Positions 7,405-16,788 are shown, counted from the stretch's first letter. The stretch: 59,064 bases of DNA from RGIG1681 sp045594425 (GCA_045594425.1 JAZNYK010000012.1:1-59064); one strand, 5' to 3'. The notes: generated by a model from the sequence alone, not told the origin. Made by a program: numbers and translations.

Positions 7405-9324
7405 ATGAACGAAAATATATCTAATAATCAATCAAATGTAGGAACTAAATCCGAAGAATTTAAGCCTACTAAAAAAAGAACATTTTCTGAAACAGAGCAA
7501 TCTGCCGGTTCATATAATGTTGGTTTAAAGAAAAGCAAAACACAACATGCAAATCTTGCAAAAAAAATTGAACAACATTTGGCAGATGTTAACCAAAATT
7601 TAAATTTAGAAAATATGGAACAAGGTGAACTTTTATCAAAAGTTGCAACCACTCAAAAATCAAAAGGGAAGTCCGGAAACAATAAAGTTAAAGTTATCTT
7701 CCTTGGAGGTATTGGTGAAATCGGTAAAAACATGACAGCCATTGAATATGGTGATGACATGATTTTAATTGATTGCGGTCTATCATTCCCCAGCGAAGAC
7801 ATGCCTGGTATTGACCTTGTTATTCCTGACTTTACTTATGTTAAAGAAAATATGCATAAACTTAAAGGTATCGTCATCACTCACGGACATGAAGACCACA
7901 TTGGAAGTTTGCCATATCTTTTAAAAGATGTAAAAGCGCCAATCTATGGCAGCAAAATGACATTAACACTCCTTGACAACAAGATTCGTGAACATAAAAT
8001 CACTGGTGTTAAGGGCATTTGCGTAAAACCTGGCTATGTTATCAAACTTGGTGTTTTTAATGTAGAATTTATTAAAGTTAACCACTCAATCCCAGGTGCA
8101 TTTGCTCTTTCAATTGATACTCCTGCTGGTCTAATTTTCCATACTGGCGACTTTAAAATTGACTATGAACCAATTGACGGAGAAGTTATTGACCTTGCTA
8201 GAATTGCAGAAATTGGAAGAAAGGGTGTTACATTAATGCTTGCAGAAAGCACAAATGTTGAAAGACCTGGCTACACAATTTCTGAAAGACGTGTTGGTGA
8301 AAACCTTGAGCGTATATTTATTGAAAACGCTGATAGAAGACTTTTTGTAGCAACATTCTCAAGTAACATATATCGCGTTGAACAAATTGTTAATCTTGCA
8401 ATAAAATATAACAGACGTGTTGCTGTTATTGGAAGAAGTATGGTTAACAACATTGATGCAGGCATGAAAATTGGTTCATTCAAATTTGACAAAAGTGTGT
8501 TTATTGATGTTGAAAAAATTGCTTCTCTTGAAGACAAGAATGTTCTTGTTCTTTCAACAGGTAGTCAAGGGGAACCAAAAAGTGCACTTTCAAGACTTGC
8601 CAATGGTGAATTTAGCAGAGTTGAAATTGGAAGCAACGACACAGTAATCTTCTCAAGTTATCCAATTCCTGGAAATGAAAACATGGTTAATGCAGTTATT
8701 AACAACCTTTATAAAAAAGGAGCAATTGTTGTAACTGAAAACGTTCATGCTTCTGGTCACGCTTGTCAAGAAGAAATTAAAACTGTTCACAATTTGTTGA
8801 ATCCAAAATTCTTTATTCCTGTTCACGGTGAATACAGACACTTAAAAGAACACGTGATATTGTCAGAAAAACTTGGAATGCCAAAAACAAATTGTCTTAT
8901 TCCTGAAATTGGAAATGTTGTTGAATTAACAAGAAACTCAATGGCAATTGCTGGAACTGTTCAAGCAGGTGAACAACTTGTTGACGGCCTTGGAATTGGT
9001 GATGTTGGAAGCGTTGTTCTTCGTGACAGAAAACTTTTGTCAGAAGACGGACTTGTTATTGTTGTTATGGGTGTTTCTGATTCAACAGGTGAACTTTTAA
9101 ATGAACCATATCTTATTACACGTGGTTTTGTTTATACAGAAGAAGCCGAAAAACTTAACGAAGAAGCAAAACAAGTTTTGCATGATACTATTGAAACATT
9201 AAATTTAAGGGAAAATCATGATTGGAATGAAATTAGAAATTTGATAAGAAAACCATTACGTAATTTCTTCTACAAAAAGACTATGAGAACACCAATGATT
9301 CTTCCAATCATATTTAGAATTTAA
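7405..9324 (+). CDS. rnj: Ribonuclease J with N-terminal extension
   Basis: 639 residues. Metallo-beta-lactamase/beta-CASP ribonuclease that matures and degrades RNA with 5'-exonuclease and endonuclease activity. The catalytic core starts near residue 95 ('KVKVIFLGGIGEIGKN'), has the zinc-binding motif HGHEDH at 160-165, 'HTGDFKIDY' around 250 and 'VHASGHA' around 447. It ends in the family's typical 'MILPIIFRI'. Residues 1-93 are an extra, mainly polar and basic, low-complexity extension; Bacillus RNase J1 begins directly at the core. AAGGA precedes the ATG. The gene is followed two bases later by the methyltransferase gene. The core assignment is firm; which paralogue (J1 or J2) cannot be said. 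Confidence 0.93.
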   Translation: MNENISNNQSNVGTKSEEFKPTKKRTFSETEQSAGSYNVGLKKSKTQHANLAKKIEQHLADVNQNLNLENMEQGELLSKVATTQKSKGKSGNNKVKVIFLGGIGEIGKNMTAIEYGDDMILIDCGLSFPSEDMPGIDLVIPDFTYVKENMHKLKGIVITHGHEDHIGSLPYLLKDVKAPIYGSKMTLTLLDNKIREHKITGVKGICVKPGYVIKLGVFNVEFIKVNHSIPGAFALSIDTPAGLIFHTGDFKIDYEPIDGEVIDLARIAEIGRKGVTLMLAESTNVERPGYTISERRVGENLERIFIENADRRLFVATFSSNIYRVEQIVNLAIKYNRRVAVIGRSMVNNIDAGMKIGSFKFDKSVFIDVEKIASLEDKNVLVLSTGSQGEPKSALSRLANGEFSRVEIGSNDTVIFSSYPIPGNENMVNAVINNLYKKGAIVVTENVHASGHACQEEIKTVHNLLNPKFFIPVHGEYRHLKEHVILSEKLGMPKTNCLIPEIGNVVELTRNSMAIAGTVQAGEQLVDGLGIGDVGSVVLRDRKLLSEDGLVIVVMGVSDSTGELLNEPYLITRGFVYTEEAEKLNEEAKQVLHDTIETLNLRENHDWNEIRNLIRKPLRNFFYKKTMRTPMILPIIFRI

Positions 9325-9326
9325 TT

Positions 9327-9938
9327 ATGGAAACTACAAATATATTAAACACAGCAAAAGATTATGGCATCCCAGTCATTAGAACTGAAAGCCATAATTT
9401 TTTGCAACAATGTGTAAAATCAGAAAAACCAAAACGTATTCTTGAAATTGGAACCGCTGTTGGATATAGTGGAATTGCTATGCTTGAAACAAGTGATGCA
9501 ACACTTGTTACAATTGAACATAATCATGAATTTGTCAAGCAAGCAAAAAAGAATTTCAAATACCATGGGTTACTTGATAGAGTTGAAATTATTGAAGGTG
9601 ACTGCATGGTTGAAATTGCAAAAATGGTGGCATCTAAAAATTTTGATAACCACTTTGATATGATATTTTTAGACGGACCAAAAGCACAATACGACTTATT
9701 GCTGAAATCTTTATTAATTTTGCTTAAACCAAGCGGAACTTTTATTGCTGACAATGTTCTTTTTAGAGGATATGTTCAAGGTGACACAAAAGCACCAACA
9801 AGACGTTATAAAACAATTATTAAACGACTAAACGAATTTATAGAAAACTGCAAAAATAACCCAAATTTAGAGAAATTTACATTAAACAATATCGAAGATG
9901 GCATTATTTTTGCAAAAAAGGTAAAAAATGAAAAGTAA
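9327..9938 (+). CDS. trmR: SAM-dependent O-methyltransferase, probable tRNA 5-hydroxyuridine methyltransferase
   Basis: 203 residues, family of class I O-methyltransferases (type 3). SAM-binding motif 'ILEIGTAVGYSGIAML' at about 36-51, acidic 'TIEHNHEFVKQAKKNF' at about 61-76, 'DMIFLDGPKAQY' at about 110-121 and 'GTFIADNVLFRG' at about 136-147. In Bacillus the relative TrmR methylates 5-hydroxyuridine at position 34 of tRNAs to 5-methoxyuridine. Here the next gene, overlapping by 11 bases, is a U32-type protein like TrhP, which makes the hydroxyuridine. That pairing is the basis for the symbol. The start has no clear ribosome site and lies two bases after the rnj stop, suggesting translational coupling. 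Confidence 0.8.
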   Translation: METTNILNTAKDYGIPVIRTESHNFLQQCVKSEKPKRILEIGTAVGYSGIAMLETSDATLVTIEHNHEFVKQAKKNFKYHGLLDRVEIIEGDCMVEIAKMVASKNFDNHFDMIFLDGPKAQYDLLLKSLLILLKPSGTFIADNVLFRGYVQGDTKAPTRRYKTIIKRLNEFIENCKNNPNLEKFTLNNIEDGIIFAKKVKNEK

Positions 9939-11151
9939 AACAATTGAACTTTTAGCCCCTGCAGGTGATATGGAAAAATTGAAAACAGCAGTGCACTTTG
10001 GCGCAGATGCTGTTTATTTTGCTGGCAAAAATTACGGACTTCGAGCATTTGGAACAAACTTTGAAAGTGCAACAATTGCTGAAACGATGGACTATTTGCA
10101 CAAACATAAAAAACGTGGATATGTCACTCTAAATGTTTATGCAAGACACAATGATTTTGATGGTTTAAAAGATTATGTTCAATCTTTGGTTGATGCAAAG
10201 GTTGACGCGGTAATCATATCAGACCTTGGTATCTTTTCATTTGTTAGAGAACACTTTCCAAATCTTGAAATCCATGTTTCAACACAAGCCAACACAACTA
10301 ACGCATATGCCGCAAAAATGTGGCAAAAACTTGGAGCAAAAAGAGTTGTTCTTGCAAGAGAACTCGACATTAATGAAATCGAAAATATCTCTAAATCAAA
10401 TCCAAACCTTGATATTGAAGCATTTGTTCATGGAGCAATGTGCATAAGTTATAGCGGAAGATGTTTACTTTCAAACTATTTAACGAATAGAGATTCAAAT
10501 CATGGTGAATGCGTTCAAGCATGTAGATGGAAATATTCAGTAACAGAAGAAGGCAGACCTGATGACAAATTTGAACTTCAAGAAGATGATAGGGGAACAT
10601 ATATTTTCAACAGCAAAGACTTATGCTTGATTGACTATGTTGATAAAATTAGTGAGGCCGGTGTTAATAGTTTTAAAATTGAAGGTCGAATGAAATCGCC
10701 ATATTATGTTGCAACAGTAATCAATGCATACAGACGAGCAATTGACCATATGCTTGAATGCAAAAAGCAAGGTAAAAAATATACCATTCCTGAAAATATT
10801 AAAAACGAATTAACAAAGGCGAGTCATAGAAAATACACAACTGGTTTTATGTTTAGTGATGGAAAACCTACACAAAATTATGAAACATCTATTCAAGAAC
10901 AAGACAGTAAGTTTATGGCCATTGTTCAAGATGTTAAACCAGGTAAAATTTTGGTTGAACAGAGAAATAAATTTTCAGTTGGTGACAATCTTGAAATATT
11001 ATCACCTTCATCAATTTTTGGAAAAATTTTAAAAGTTGAAAAAATGGAAGATGAAAACGGAACTGCTGTTTTAGAAGCAAAAGCAGTTCAACAAAAACTT
11101 TGGATATACACAAATCTTGCTTTTGAAGTTGGTGATATATTAAGAAAATAA
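9928..11151 (+). CDS. trhP: U32 family protein, probable tRNA hydroxylation protein TrhP
   Basis: 407 residues, peptidase U32 family. The N-terminal barrel contains 'LAPAGDMEKLKTAVHFGAD', 'AVYFAGKNYGLRAF' and 'EIHVSTQANTTN'. The family signature 'CISYSGRCLLSNYL' followed by 'GECVQACRWKY' lies near residues 171-206, with conserved cysteines. A C-terminal small beta domain follows. TrhP proteins take part in prephenate-dependent synthesis of 5-hydroxyuridine at tRNA position 34; the pair with trmR just upstream supports this over a protease role. The coding region is followed immediately by a terminator. Confidence 0.85.
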   Translation: MKSKTIELLAPAGDMEKLKTAVHFGADAVYFAGKNYGLRAFGTNFESATIAETMDYLHKHKKRGYVTLNVYARHNDFDGLKDYVQSLVDAKVDAVIISDLGIFSFVREHFPNLEIHVSTQANTTNAYAAKMWQKLGAKRVVLARELDINEIENISKSNPNLDIEAFVHGAMCISYSGRCLLSNYLTNRDSNHGECVQACRWKYSVTEEGRPDDKFELQEDDRGTYIFNSKDLCLIDYVDKISEAGVNSFKIEGRMKSPYYVATVINAYRRAIDHMLECKKQGKKYTIPENIKNELTKASHRKYTTGFMFSDGKPTQNYETSIQEQDSKFMAIVQDVKPGKILVEQRNKFSVGDNLEILSPSSIFGKILKVEKMEDENGTAVLEAKAVQQKLWIYTNLAFEVGDILRK

Positions 11152-11176
11152 AAGATAGAGTTATCTATCTTTTTTA
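11151..11176 (+). terminator. Terminator of rnj-trmR-trhP operon
   Basis: AAAGATAGA and TCTATCTTT form a nine-pair stem with loop GTTA and a T tail. It begins at the last base of the trhP stop codon. Confidence 0.8.
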
Positions 11177-11262
11177 CTTTCTTAATTTTATATTTTGATA
11201 AAAATTTTTATTATAAAACATAAATCACTATTTTTCATCATAAAGTTAAGAAGGGGGGATTT

Positions 11263-11952
11263 ATGTTTTTATCTGGATTCTTTTCACTGCTAGCCAAACT
11301 ATTTTTCTTTACTGGAAGAATAGAAACAAAAAACGCTTTTGATAAACCATTAAAACCAGATGAAGAAAAAGAATATTTTTCAAAAATGAAAAACGGAGAT
11401 AAAGTTGCTGAAGAAGTTTTAATAAAACATAATTTGCGATTAGTTGCTCATATTTCAAAAAAATATAAAAATTCAAATATTGATTCAGATGATTTAATAT
11501 CTATCGGTTCAATTGGACTAATGAAAGCAATAAAAACATTTTCTTATGATAAAGGAAACAATTTTTCAACCTATGCATCTAGGTGTATTGAAAATGAAAT
11601 TTTAATGACATTTAGGTCAGACAAAAAAAATGCTAACGCTGTTTATCTTGATGACGTTATTTCAATTGATAAAGATGGAAACAATTTATCATTATATGAG
11701 ATATTAAAAGATACAGACGCCTCGGTTGATGTGCAAATCGAAAACAAGATAATTTATAAAAAAATTGAAAAGATAATTTATGAAAAACTTTCAAGCAGAG
11801 AAAGAAATATTTTGATACTAAGATATGGACTTATGGGAAAAATTCCAAAAACACAAATAGAACTTGCTGATGAATTAAAAATATCACGTTCTTATATTTC
11901 AAGATTAGAAAAAAAGGCTATAAACACAATTAAACAATATTTAAATGCGTAA
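11263..11952 (+). CDS. sigK: Sporulation sigma factor SigK (late mother-cell sigma)
   Basis: 229 residues. Region 2 contains 'LIKHNLRLVAHISKKY', 'DDLISIGSIGLMKAIKTF' and 'FSTYASRCIENEIL'; region 4 contains 'LSSRERNILILRYGL' and the helix-turn-helix 'QIELADELKISRSYISRLE'. This matches SigK more closely than SigE, SigF or SigG. The first 20 or so residues ('FLSGFFSLLAKLFFF') are hydrophobic and resemble the pro-sequence that holds pro-SigK at the membrane until SpoIVFB cuts it. The gene is unbroken, with no skin-type interruption. A strong GGGGGG ribosome site precedes the ATG. It stands alone between two non-coding gaps, upstream of the RNase P RNA gene. Confidence 0.88.
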   Translation: MFLSGFFSLLAKLFFFTGRIETKNAFDKPLKPDEEKEYFSKMKNGDKVAEEVLIKHNLRLVAHISKKYKNSNIDSDDLISIGSIGLMKAIKTFSYDKGNNFSTYASRCIENEILMTFRSDKKNANAVYLDDVISIDKDGNNLSLYEILKDTDASVDVQIENKIIYKKIEKIIYEKLSSRERNILILRYGLMGKIPKTQIELADELKISRSYISRLEKKAINTIKQYLNA

Positions 11953-12039
11953 AATTTTAATATTATTTGCGTTTATTTATTTTATGCACAATTATTAACA
12001 CAATATAAAACTATGTAATATTTAATAAAAATCTAATTA

Positions 12040-12068
12040 TTGACTAATGATAATAAAAGTGTTATAAT
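12040..12068 (+). promoter_or_regulatory. Promoter of rnpB
   Basis: TTGACT, 17 bases, TATAAT, with the first RNA base about seven bases downstream at 12075. Confidence 0.9.
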
Positions 12069-12074
12069 TATTAT

Positions 12075-12390
12075 GTTGGTTGGGTAATCGCGCTATTTTA
12101 GTGAGGAAAGTCCGAGCACCACAGAACAATCACGCTTGATAACGTCAAGCCAAGGTAACTTGAGGAAAAGTGCAACAGAAATATACAGCCACATTGTGGC
12201 AATGGTGAAATAGTGAGGTAAGGGCTCACTCGAGATATTGGTGACAATAACTCGCTGTAAACTCCGTGAGGTGCAAGGTGTGGAACTTATGGGCTGTTCG
12301 TCCGTTCCCGTGACCGCTTGAGCATATCAGCAATGATATGTCGAGATTGATGATTGCCTTAAATGACAGAACTCGGCTTATAGACCAACC
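12075..12390 (+). ncRNA. rnpB: RNase P RNA
   Basis: Catalytic RNA that removes 5' leaders from tRNA precursors. It contains the universal GAGGAAAGTCC element at 12102-12112 and the matching 'gcaacagaaa' segment near 12172. The 5' GGTTGG pairs with CCAACC at the 3' end (12385-12390), closing helix P1. The total is about 316 bases, short for the class. The 'ggtgaaa...gtgaggtaagggctcac' hairpin region suggests the ancestral A-type, but I did not fold it fully. Confidence 0.95.
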
Positions 12391-12394
12391 GAAA

Positions 12395-12420
12395 GCGCAT
12401 AGCAATATGCGTTTTTGTTT
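12395..12420 (+). terminator. Terminator of rnpB
   Basis: CGCATA and TATGCG stem, GCAA loop, followed by TTTTTG. Confidence 0.85.
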
Positions 12421-12457
12421 TGCATTTTTTATCTTTATATGTAAATAATTTCAATGT

Positions 12458-13216
12458 ATGCTAGGGATTATTTTTATTTTTTTAGTCATATTATTTTCTG
12501 CAATTTACTGCATAATTTGTTTGTTTTTAATAAAATATAATGCATTTTATGTTAATAATTGCAATTTTTATGCAAATTTTATTTTAAATAAAAATCATAA
12601 TTTTGTTTATAAAAAACTTAATAAACGAAAAGTTTTACCTAAAACAAAATTGTTATTTTCAACCAATAATAGTTTGTTTTGTGCAAAAACAATCTATGAA
12701 AATAAAAATTATCTTTTGGCTATATCTAAACTTGTAGATTATAAAATTGAAAAAATCAACCAAACTTTTAAAGCAAGAGGAAATAGTATTTTTATTGATT
12801 CTCTAACGCAGTATATTTTAGATATTAACCTACCTAATAACAAAACACAAATTTTCAATACCTATAAACTGTTATATAAAAAATTAAATGTTAAGCAAAA
12901 GGAAAATAAAATTTTTAAAATCCTTCTTGCTAGAAGGCTAATAGAAAAAATTATTTTTATAAAAAATGATTTAGATGAAATTTTTTATATTTTAAATAAA
13001 TCAAAAACCATTACAAAACTCAAAAACTATGAAAACACGATTTTTTATTACGCACAAATATATGGTGTGTGCAAATACAATAACTTAAAAAATTCTTTGA
13101 TAAACACCTCTCAATCAGAAACAAATTATATGATTAACAAATTAATTGCTTATCTGTATGACAAACAGAAAAAATTAAATTTTCTTTTAACATATCTCAA
13201 GGTTATATTTAATTAA
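12458..13216 (+). CDS. Orphan membrane-anchored protein of unknown function
   Basis: 252 residues, not recognised. Residues 3-26 form one hydrophobic helix ('GIIFIFLVILFSAIYCIICL'). The remainder is a soluble, Lys/Asn/Ile-rich and probably helical domain. The gene is noticeably more A+T-rich than its neighbours. No ribosome site precedes the chosen ATG, so the start is uncertain, but an uninterrupted 252-codon frame in DNA this A+T-rich is unlikely by chance. It lies between the rnpB terminator and the rarA promoter, so it is probably read from the end of rnpB or from a weak promoter of its own. Confidence 0.55.
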   Translation: MLGIIFIFLVILFSAIYCIICLFLIKYNAFYVNNCNFYANFILNKNHNFVYKKLNKRKVLPKTKLLFSTNNSLFCAKTIYENKNYLLAISKLVDYKIEKINQTFKARGNSIFIDSLTQYILDINLPNNKTQIFNTYKLLYKKLNVKQKENKIFKILLARRLIEKIIFIKNDLDEIFYILNKSKTITKLKNYENTIFYYAQIYGVCKYNNLKNSLINTSQSETNYMINKLIAYLYDKQKKLNFLLTYLKVIFN

Positions 13217-13238
13217 AATAATTTAATTAATATATTCC

Positions 13239-13268
13239 TTTACAAACCACCAAATTCTATGTTATAAT
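13239..13268 (+). promoter_or_regulatory. Promoter of rarA-helD operon
   Basis: TTTACA, 18 bases, TATAAT. The ATG of rarA is 27 bases downstream, with a GGTGGTG ribosome site between. Confidence 0.8.
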
Positions 13269-13294
13269 ATCACGAAATTTTATGGTGGTGTTTT

Positions 13295-14599
13295 ATGGAA
13301 AATTTATTTGCTTCTGAAACAAAAAAACTTGCACCTTTGGCCGATAGATTAAGACCAAAAAATCTAGACGACTTTTTAGGACAAGAACACATTGTTGGAA
13401 AAAACTCATTTTTAAGACGAGCAATCATGTTTGATAAACTTGGCAGTTGCATTTTTTATGGACCTCCAGGAACAGGAAAAACAACTCTTGCAAGTATTAT
13501 TGCAAATCAAACAAACAGTTTATTTGTTGTTTTAAATGCTGTATCTTCTGGTGTTGCAGATGTTAAAAAGGTTATTTCGGATGCAAAATCAAACATTGAA
13601 CTTTATGGAAAAAAAACATATTTACTTTTGGATGAATGTCATCGCTGGAATAAAGCACAATCTGACTCTATGCTTGAAGCCATTGAAAAGGGATATATTG
13701 TATTTATTGGTGCAACAACTGAAAACCCATTTGTATCAATGACGAGAGCGATTGTTTCTAGATGCAGAATTTTTGAATTTAAACCACTCACTAAAGAAAA
13801 TATTTTAACAGCAATAAACAAAGCACTTTCTGACACAACAAATGGCTATGGCAATCTTGAAATCGATATTAGTGAAGATGCCAAACTTCATTTTGCATCA
13901 TCTTCTGGTGGCGATGCCAGAGTTGCTCTTGGAAATTTGGAACTAGCCGTGCTTTCATCTGAAAAGATTGATGGCAAAATTGTCATCACACATGACAGTG
14001 CAAAAGAAGTTTGTTCACACAACATTAACAGTGTTGATGACGATTTATATTTTGATATGCTTTCTGCTTTTTGCAAAAGTTTAAGGGGAAGTGATGCAGA
14101 CGCAGCACTTTATTGGGCGCATCGACTAGTTTCTGCAGGATGCGACCCGCTTTTGATTTTTAGACGCCTTATGGCACACGCAAGTGAAGATGTTGGCCTT
14201 GCAAACTCAAATGCACTTGTTGTTGCAAACAGTGCAATGCAAGCATATCTTCAAATGGGAAAACCAGAAGGATTAATCCCTATGTCTCATGCAATAATTT
14301 ATGTGTGCATGAGCCCAAAATCAAACTCTGTTATCGTTGCGATGCAAGCAGCACAGGCAGATGTTGCAAACACATTTATCGGAAGCGTTCCAAATCATTT
14401 AAAAAATCATAATTACTTAAACGAAAAACGCGCAAAATATAAATATCCACATGAATATGGTGGCTATGTTGAACAACAGTATTTGCCAGATGAAATAAAA
14501 GACCACGTTTATTACATTCCATCTAAAAACGGAAGTGAAGCATCAATAAAACTTCCTTCAAACAAACAATCAATTTTAGACAATCAGGAGAAAAAATGA
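13295..14599 (+). CDS. rarA: Replication-associated recombination protein A (AAA+ ATPase)
   Basis: 434 residues, MgsA/RarA/WRNIP1 family, an AAA+ ATPase that acts at stalled replication forks. Family opening 'LADRLRPKNLDDFLGQEHI' at 15-33, Walker A GPPGTGKT at 56-63, Walker B 'LLLDECHRW' at 110-118, sensor 1 'FIGATTENP'. The C-terminal tetramerisation domain contains 'RRLMAHASEDVGLANSNAL' and 'HEYGGYVEQQYLP', both typical. Length is normal for the family. Its stop overlaps the helD start (ATGA), so the two are coupled. Confidence 0.95.
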   Translation: MENLFASETKKLAPLADRLRPKNLDDFLGQEHIVGKNSFLRRAIMFDKLGSCIFYGPPGTGKTTLASIIANQTNSLFVVLNAVSSGVADVKKVISDAKSNIELYGKKTYLLLDECHRWNKAQSDSMLEAIEKGYIVFIGATTENPFVSMTRAIVSRCRIFEFKPLTKENILTAINKALSDTTNGYGNLEIDISEDAKLHFASSSGGDARVALGNLELAVLSSEKIDGKIVITHDSAKEVCSHNINSVDDDLYFDMLSAFCKSLRGSDADAALYWAHRLVSAGCDPLLIFRRLMAHASEDVGLANSNALVVANSAMQAYLQMGKPEGLIPMSHAIIYVCMSPKSNSVIVAMQAAQADVANTFIGSVPNHLKNHNYLNEKRAKYKYPHEYGGYVEQQYLPDEIKDHVYYIPSKNGSEASIKLPSNKQSILDNQEKK

Positions 14600-16788
14600 T
14601 AACACAAGAAGAATTGCAACAAGAAAAAGATTATCTTTTAAAAGTTGTTGATATTTTGAAAGACGAAATCGGCAATTATGACCAAAAAGTTAAATCACTT
14701 TCCAACAACATACAAGAACAAATGAGTTATGCTTGGGACAAAACTAACAGATTGTCTGACACCGAGTTTGTTTATGCTCTTGCAAATATTCAAAAACGTA
14801 GTGTTTATGCCGAAAACGCAAACAAAAAAGTTAATAGTTACAAAAAAATGTTAAATAATGCATACTTTGCCAGAATTGACTTTGATGATGGTGAAGAGGT
14901 ATTGCCAATTTATATCGGTATTGCGTCACTTCAAAGTGGTGACGACTTTTATGTTTACGACTGGCGTGCACCAATATCAAGTATGTTTTATAACAGTGAG
15001 GTTGGTGATGCCAGTTACACAATTTCTACTGGTGATAAGATTTCTGGAAAAATCACTTTAAAGCGTCAATACAAAATATCTGGTGGGGAAATTAAAGAAA
15101 TTTTTGACACCGATATGCAAATTATTGACAATGTTTTAAAACAAATGCTGTCTAAAAATGCAAGCACAAAAATGAAAAACATTGTTAACACCATTCAAAA
15201 AGAGCAAAATGAAATCATTAGAAAAAATGACGTTGACCTTTTAATTGTTCAAGGTCCTGCAGGTGGTGGAAAAACTAGTATTGCTATGCATAAAATTGCA
15301 TACCTTTTGTATTCAGAACGTGATAAAATTAATAATTCAAATGTAATGATATTGTCACCAAACGAAATTTTTAACAACTATATTTCTGATGTTTTGCCAG
15401 ATATCGGAGAAGATAATGTTTGCCAAGCAACATATTATGATTTTGCAAAAGCATACATAACAGAGTTTTCAATCTCATCAAAAATTGAAGATGCCTATGA
15501 AATTGTTTACTCTTCAAACAAAGATGAAAACAATGCAAAATACCAAGAAATTAAATTTAAGTTTGACCCAATTTACACTCAAATTTTAGACGATTTTATT
15601 GAACTTAATAAAATTGAACTTTTAGGACTTGAACCAATTGAAATTGCTGAAGAAGAAGTTTTATCTTTAGATGAAATTAAACAAGTTGTTAAACGTGTGC
15701 CTTCAACTGGCGAAAGTTTGTATGCAAGAGGCAAAAAGATTATTGAAAGAATTTTCTTGACTGCCAGCATGAAAACAAAAAAACAAGTCACCCTTGAAAA
15801 ACTTAAAAAACAGGCACTTGAAAATTTGGTTAAAGTTAAAATTAAAATCGGTGCACTTTATAGAAAATTATATTCTGACGAAAATGCATTTATTGAATTT
15901 GTTAAATCAGAATTTGAAAAGTTTGATAGGGCAGATGATTTTAATTCATTTAACTTCAAATCAATTTTTGAACTCACCAACGAAGCCCTTTCAAATGACC
16001 ATTTAGAATTTCAAGACGTAACTCCATTTATGTTCTTAAAATCAAGAATAATTGGTATTAGCGCAAACAAAAACATCAGATATGTTTTAATTGATGAGGC
16101 ACAAGACTATTCAATTGCGCAATATAAAATCTTGTCTATGCTTTTCAAAAACTCAAACATGACACTTCTTGGTGACGTTAACCAATCAATCCTTCCTTTT
16201 AACAAGGTTGATGATTATAAAGAAATTATTCAAACAATAAAAACTTATAAACAAAATGTTACATCTGATGAATGTGAACTTACAAAAACATACCGTTCAA
16301 CATTTGAAATCAATGAATACGCAAAACAAGTTTTGCCACATCACAACAACTATACACAAGTGGACCGTCATGGTGATGAAATTGTTATCACAAGACAGGA
16401 AACTTTTGACCCTGTGGCTATCCTAGAAGAATCGTTAAAATTAAAAAATTCTTATAACACGGTTGCAATTGTTTGCAAAAATATTGAAGAAACATTATTA
16501 TATAATCAGTTAATAAGTTCTAAAGAATATGCAAACAAGTTTAGACTCGTGACAAAGAACGACAATGTTTTTGTTGGCGAAAAAATTATGATTATTCCAT
16601 CATATCTCGCAAAAGGTTTAGAGTTTGATGCAGTTATTGTTAGCAATGCTTCTTCAGAACTTTATGGGGAACTAGAGCGCAACCTTTTCTATGTTGTTTT
16701 AACTAGAGCCCTCCATAAACTAGAAATTTTCTACACAGGAAACTACACAAAACTCATTTTGGGAGATGGTGATGAACAAAAGAAGTGA
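14596..16788 (+). CDS. helD: HelD-type superfamily 1 helicase (RNA polymerase recycling)
   Basis: 730 residues. An N-terminal coiled region (1-60) is followed by 'YVYDWRAPISSMFYNSE' and 'IQKEQNEIIRK', signatures of HelD. Walker A variant GPAGGGKTS is at 220-228, and 'VLIDEAQDYS' is the UvrD-like Walker B. 'LTKTYRSTFEINEYA' and 'LEFDAVIV' are helicase motifs IV-V. HelD uses ATP to pull stalled RNA polymerase off DNA and release it for reuse. Length is close to the Bacillus protein (about 770). It is translationally coupled to rarA, linking fork repair with clearance of blocked transcription; the PnuC gene starts inside its last codons. Confidence 0.9.
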   Translation: MITQEELQQEKDYLLKVVDILKDEIGNYDQKVKSLSNNIQEQMSYAWDKTNRLSDTEFVYALANIQKRSVYAENANKKVNSYKKMLNNAYFARIDFDDGEEVLPIYIGIASLQSGDDFYVYDWRAPISSMFYNSEVGDASYTISTGDKISGKITLKRQYKISGGEIKEIFDTDMQIIDNVLKQMLSKNASTKMKNIVNTIQKEQNEIIRKNDVDLLIVQGPAGGGKTSIAMHKIAYLLYSERDKINNSNVMILSPNEIFNNYISDVLPDIGEDNVCQATYYDFAKAYITEFSISSKIEDAYEIVYSSNKDENNAKYQEIKFKFDPIYTQILDDFIELNKIELLGLEPIEIAEEEVLSLDEIKQVVKRVPSTGESLYARGKKIIERIFLTASMKTKKQVTLEKLKKQALENLVKVKIKIGALYRKLYSDENAFIEFVKSEFEKFDRADDFNSFNFKSIFELTNEALSNDHLEFQDVTPFMFLKSRIIGISANKNIRYVLIDEAQDYSIAQYKILSMLFKNSNMTLLGDVNQSILPFNKVDDYKEIIQTIKTYKQNVTSDECELTKTYRSTFEINEYAKQVLPHHNNYTQVDRHGDEIVITRQETFDPVAILEESLKLKNSYNTVAIVCKNIEETLLYNQLISSKEYANKFRLVTKNDNVFVGEKIMIIPSYLAKGLEFDAVIVSNASSELYGELERNLFYVVLTRALHKLEIFYTGNYTKLILGDGDEQKK

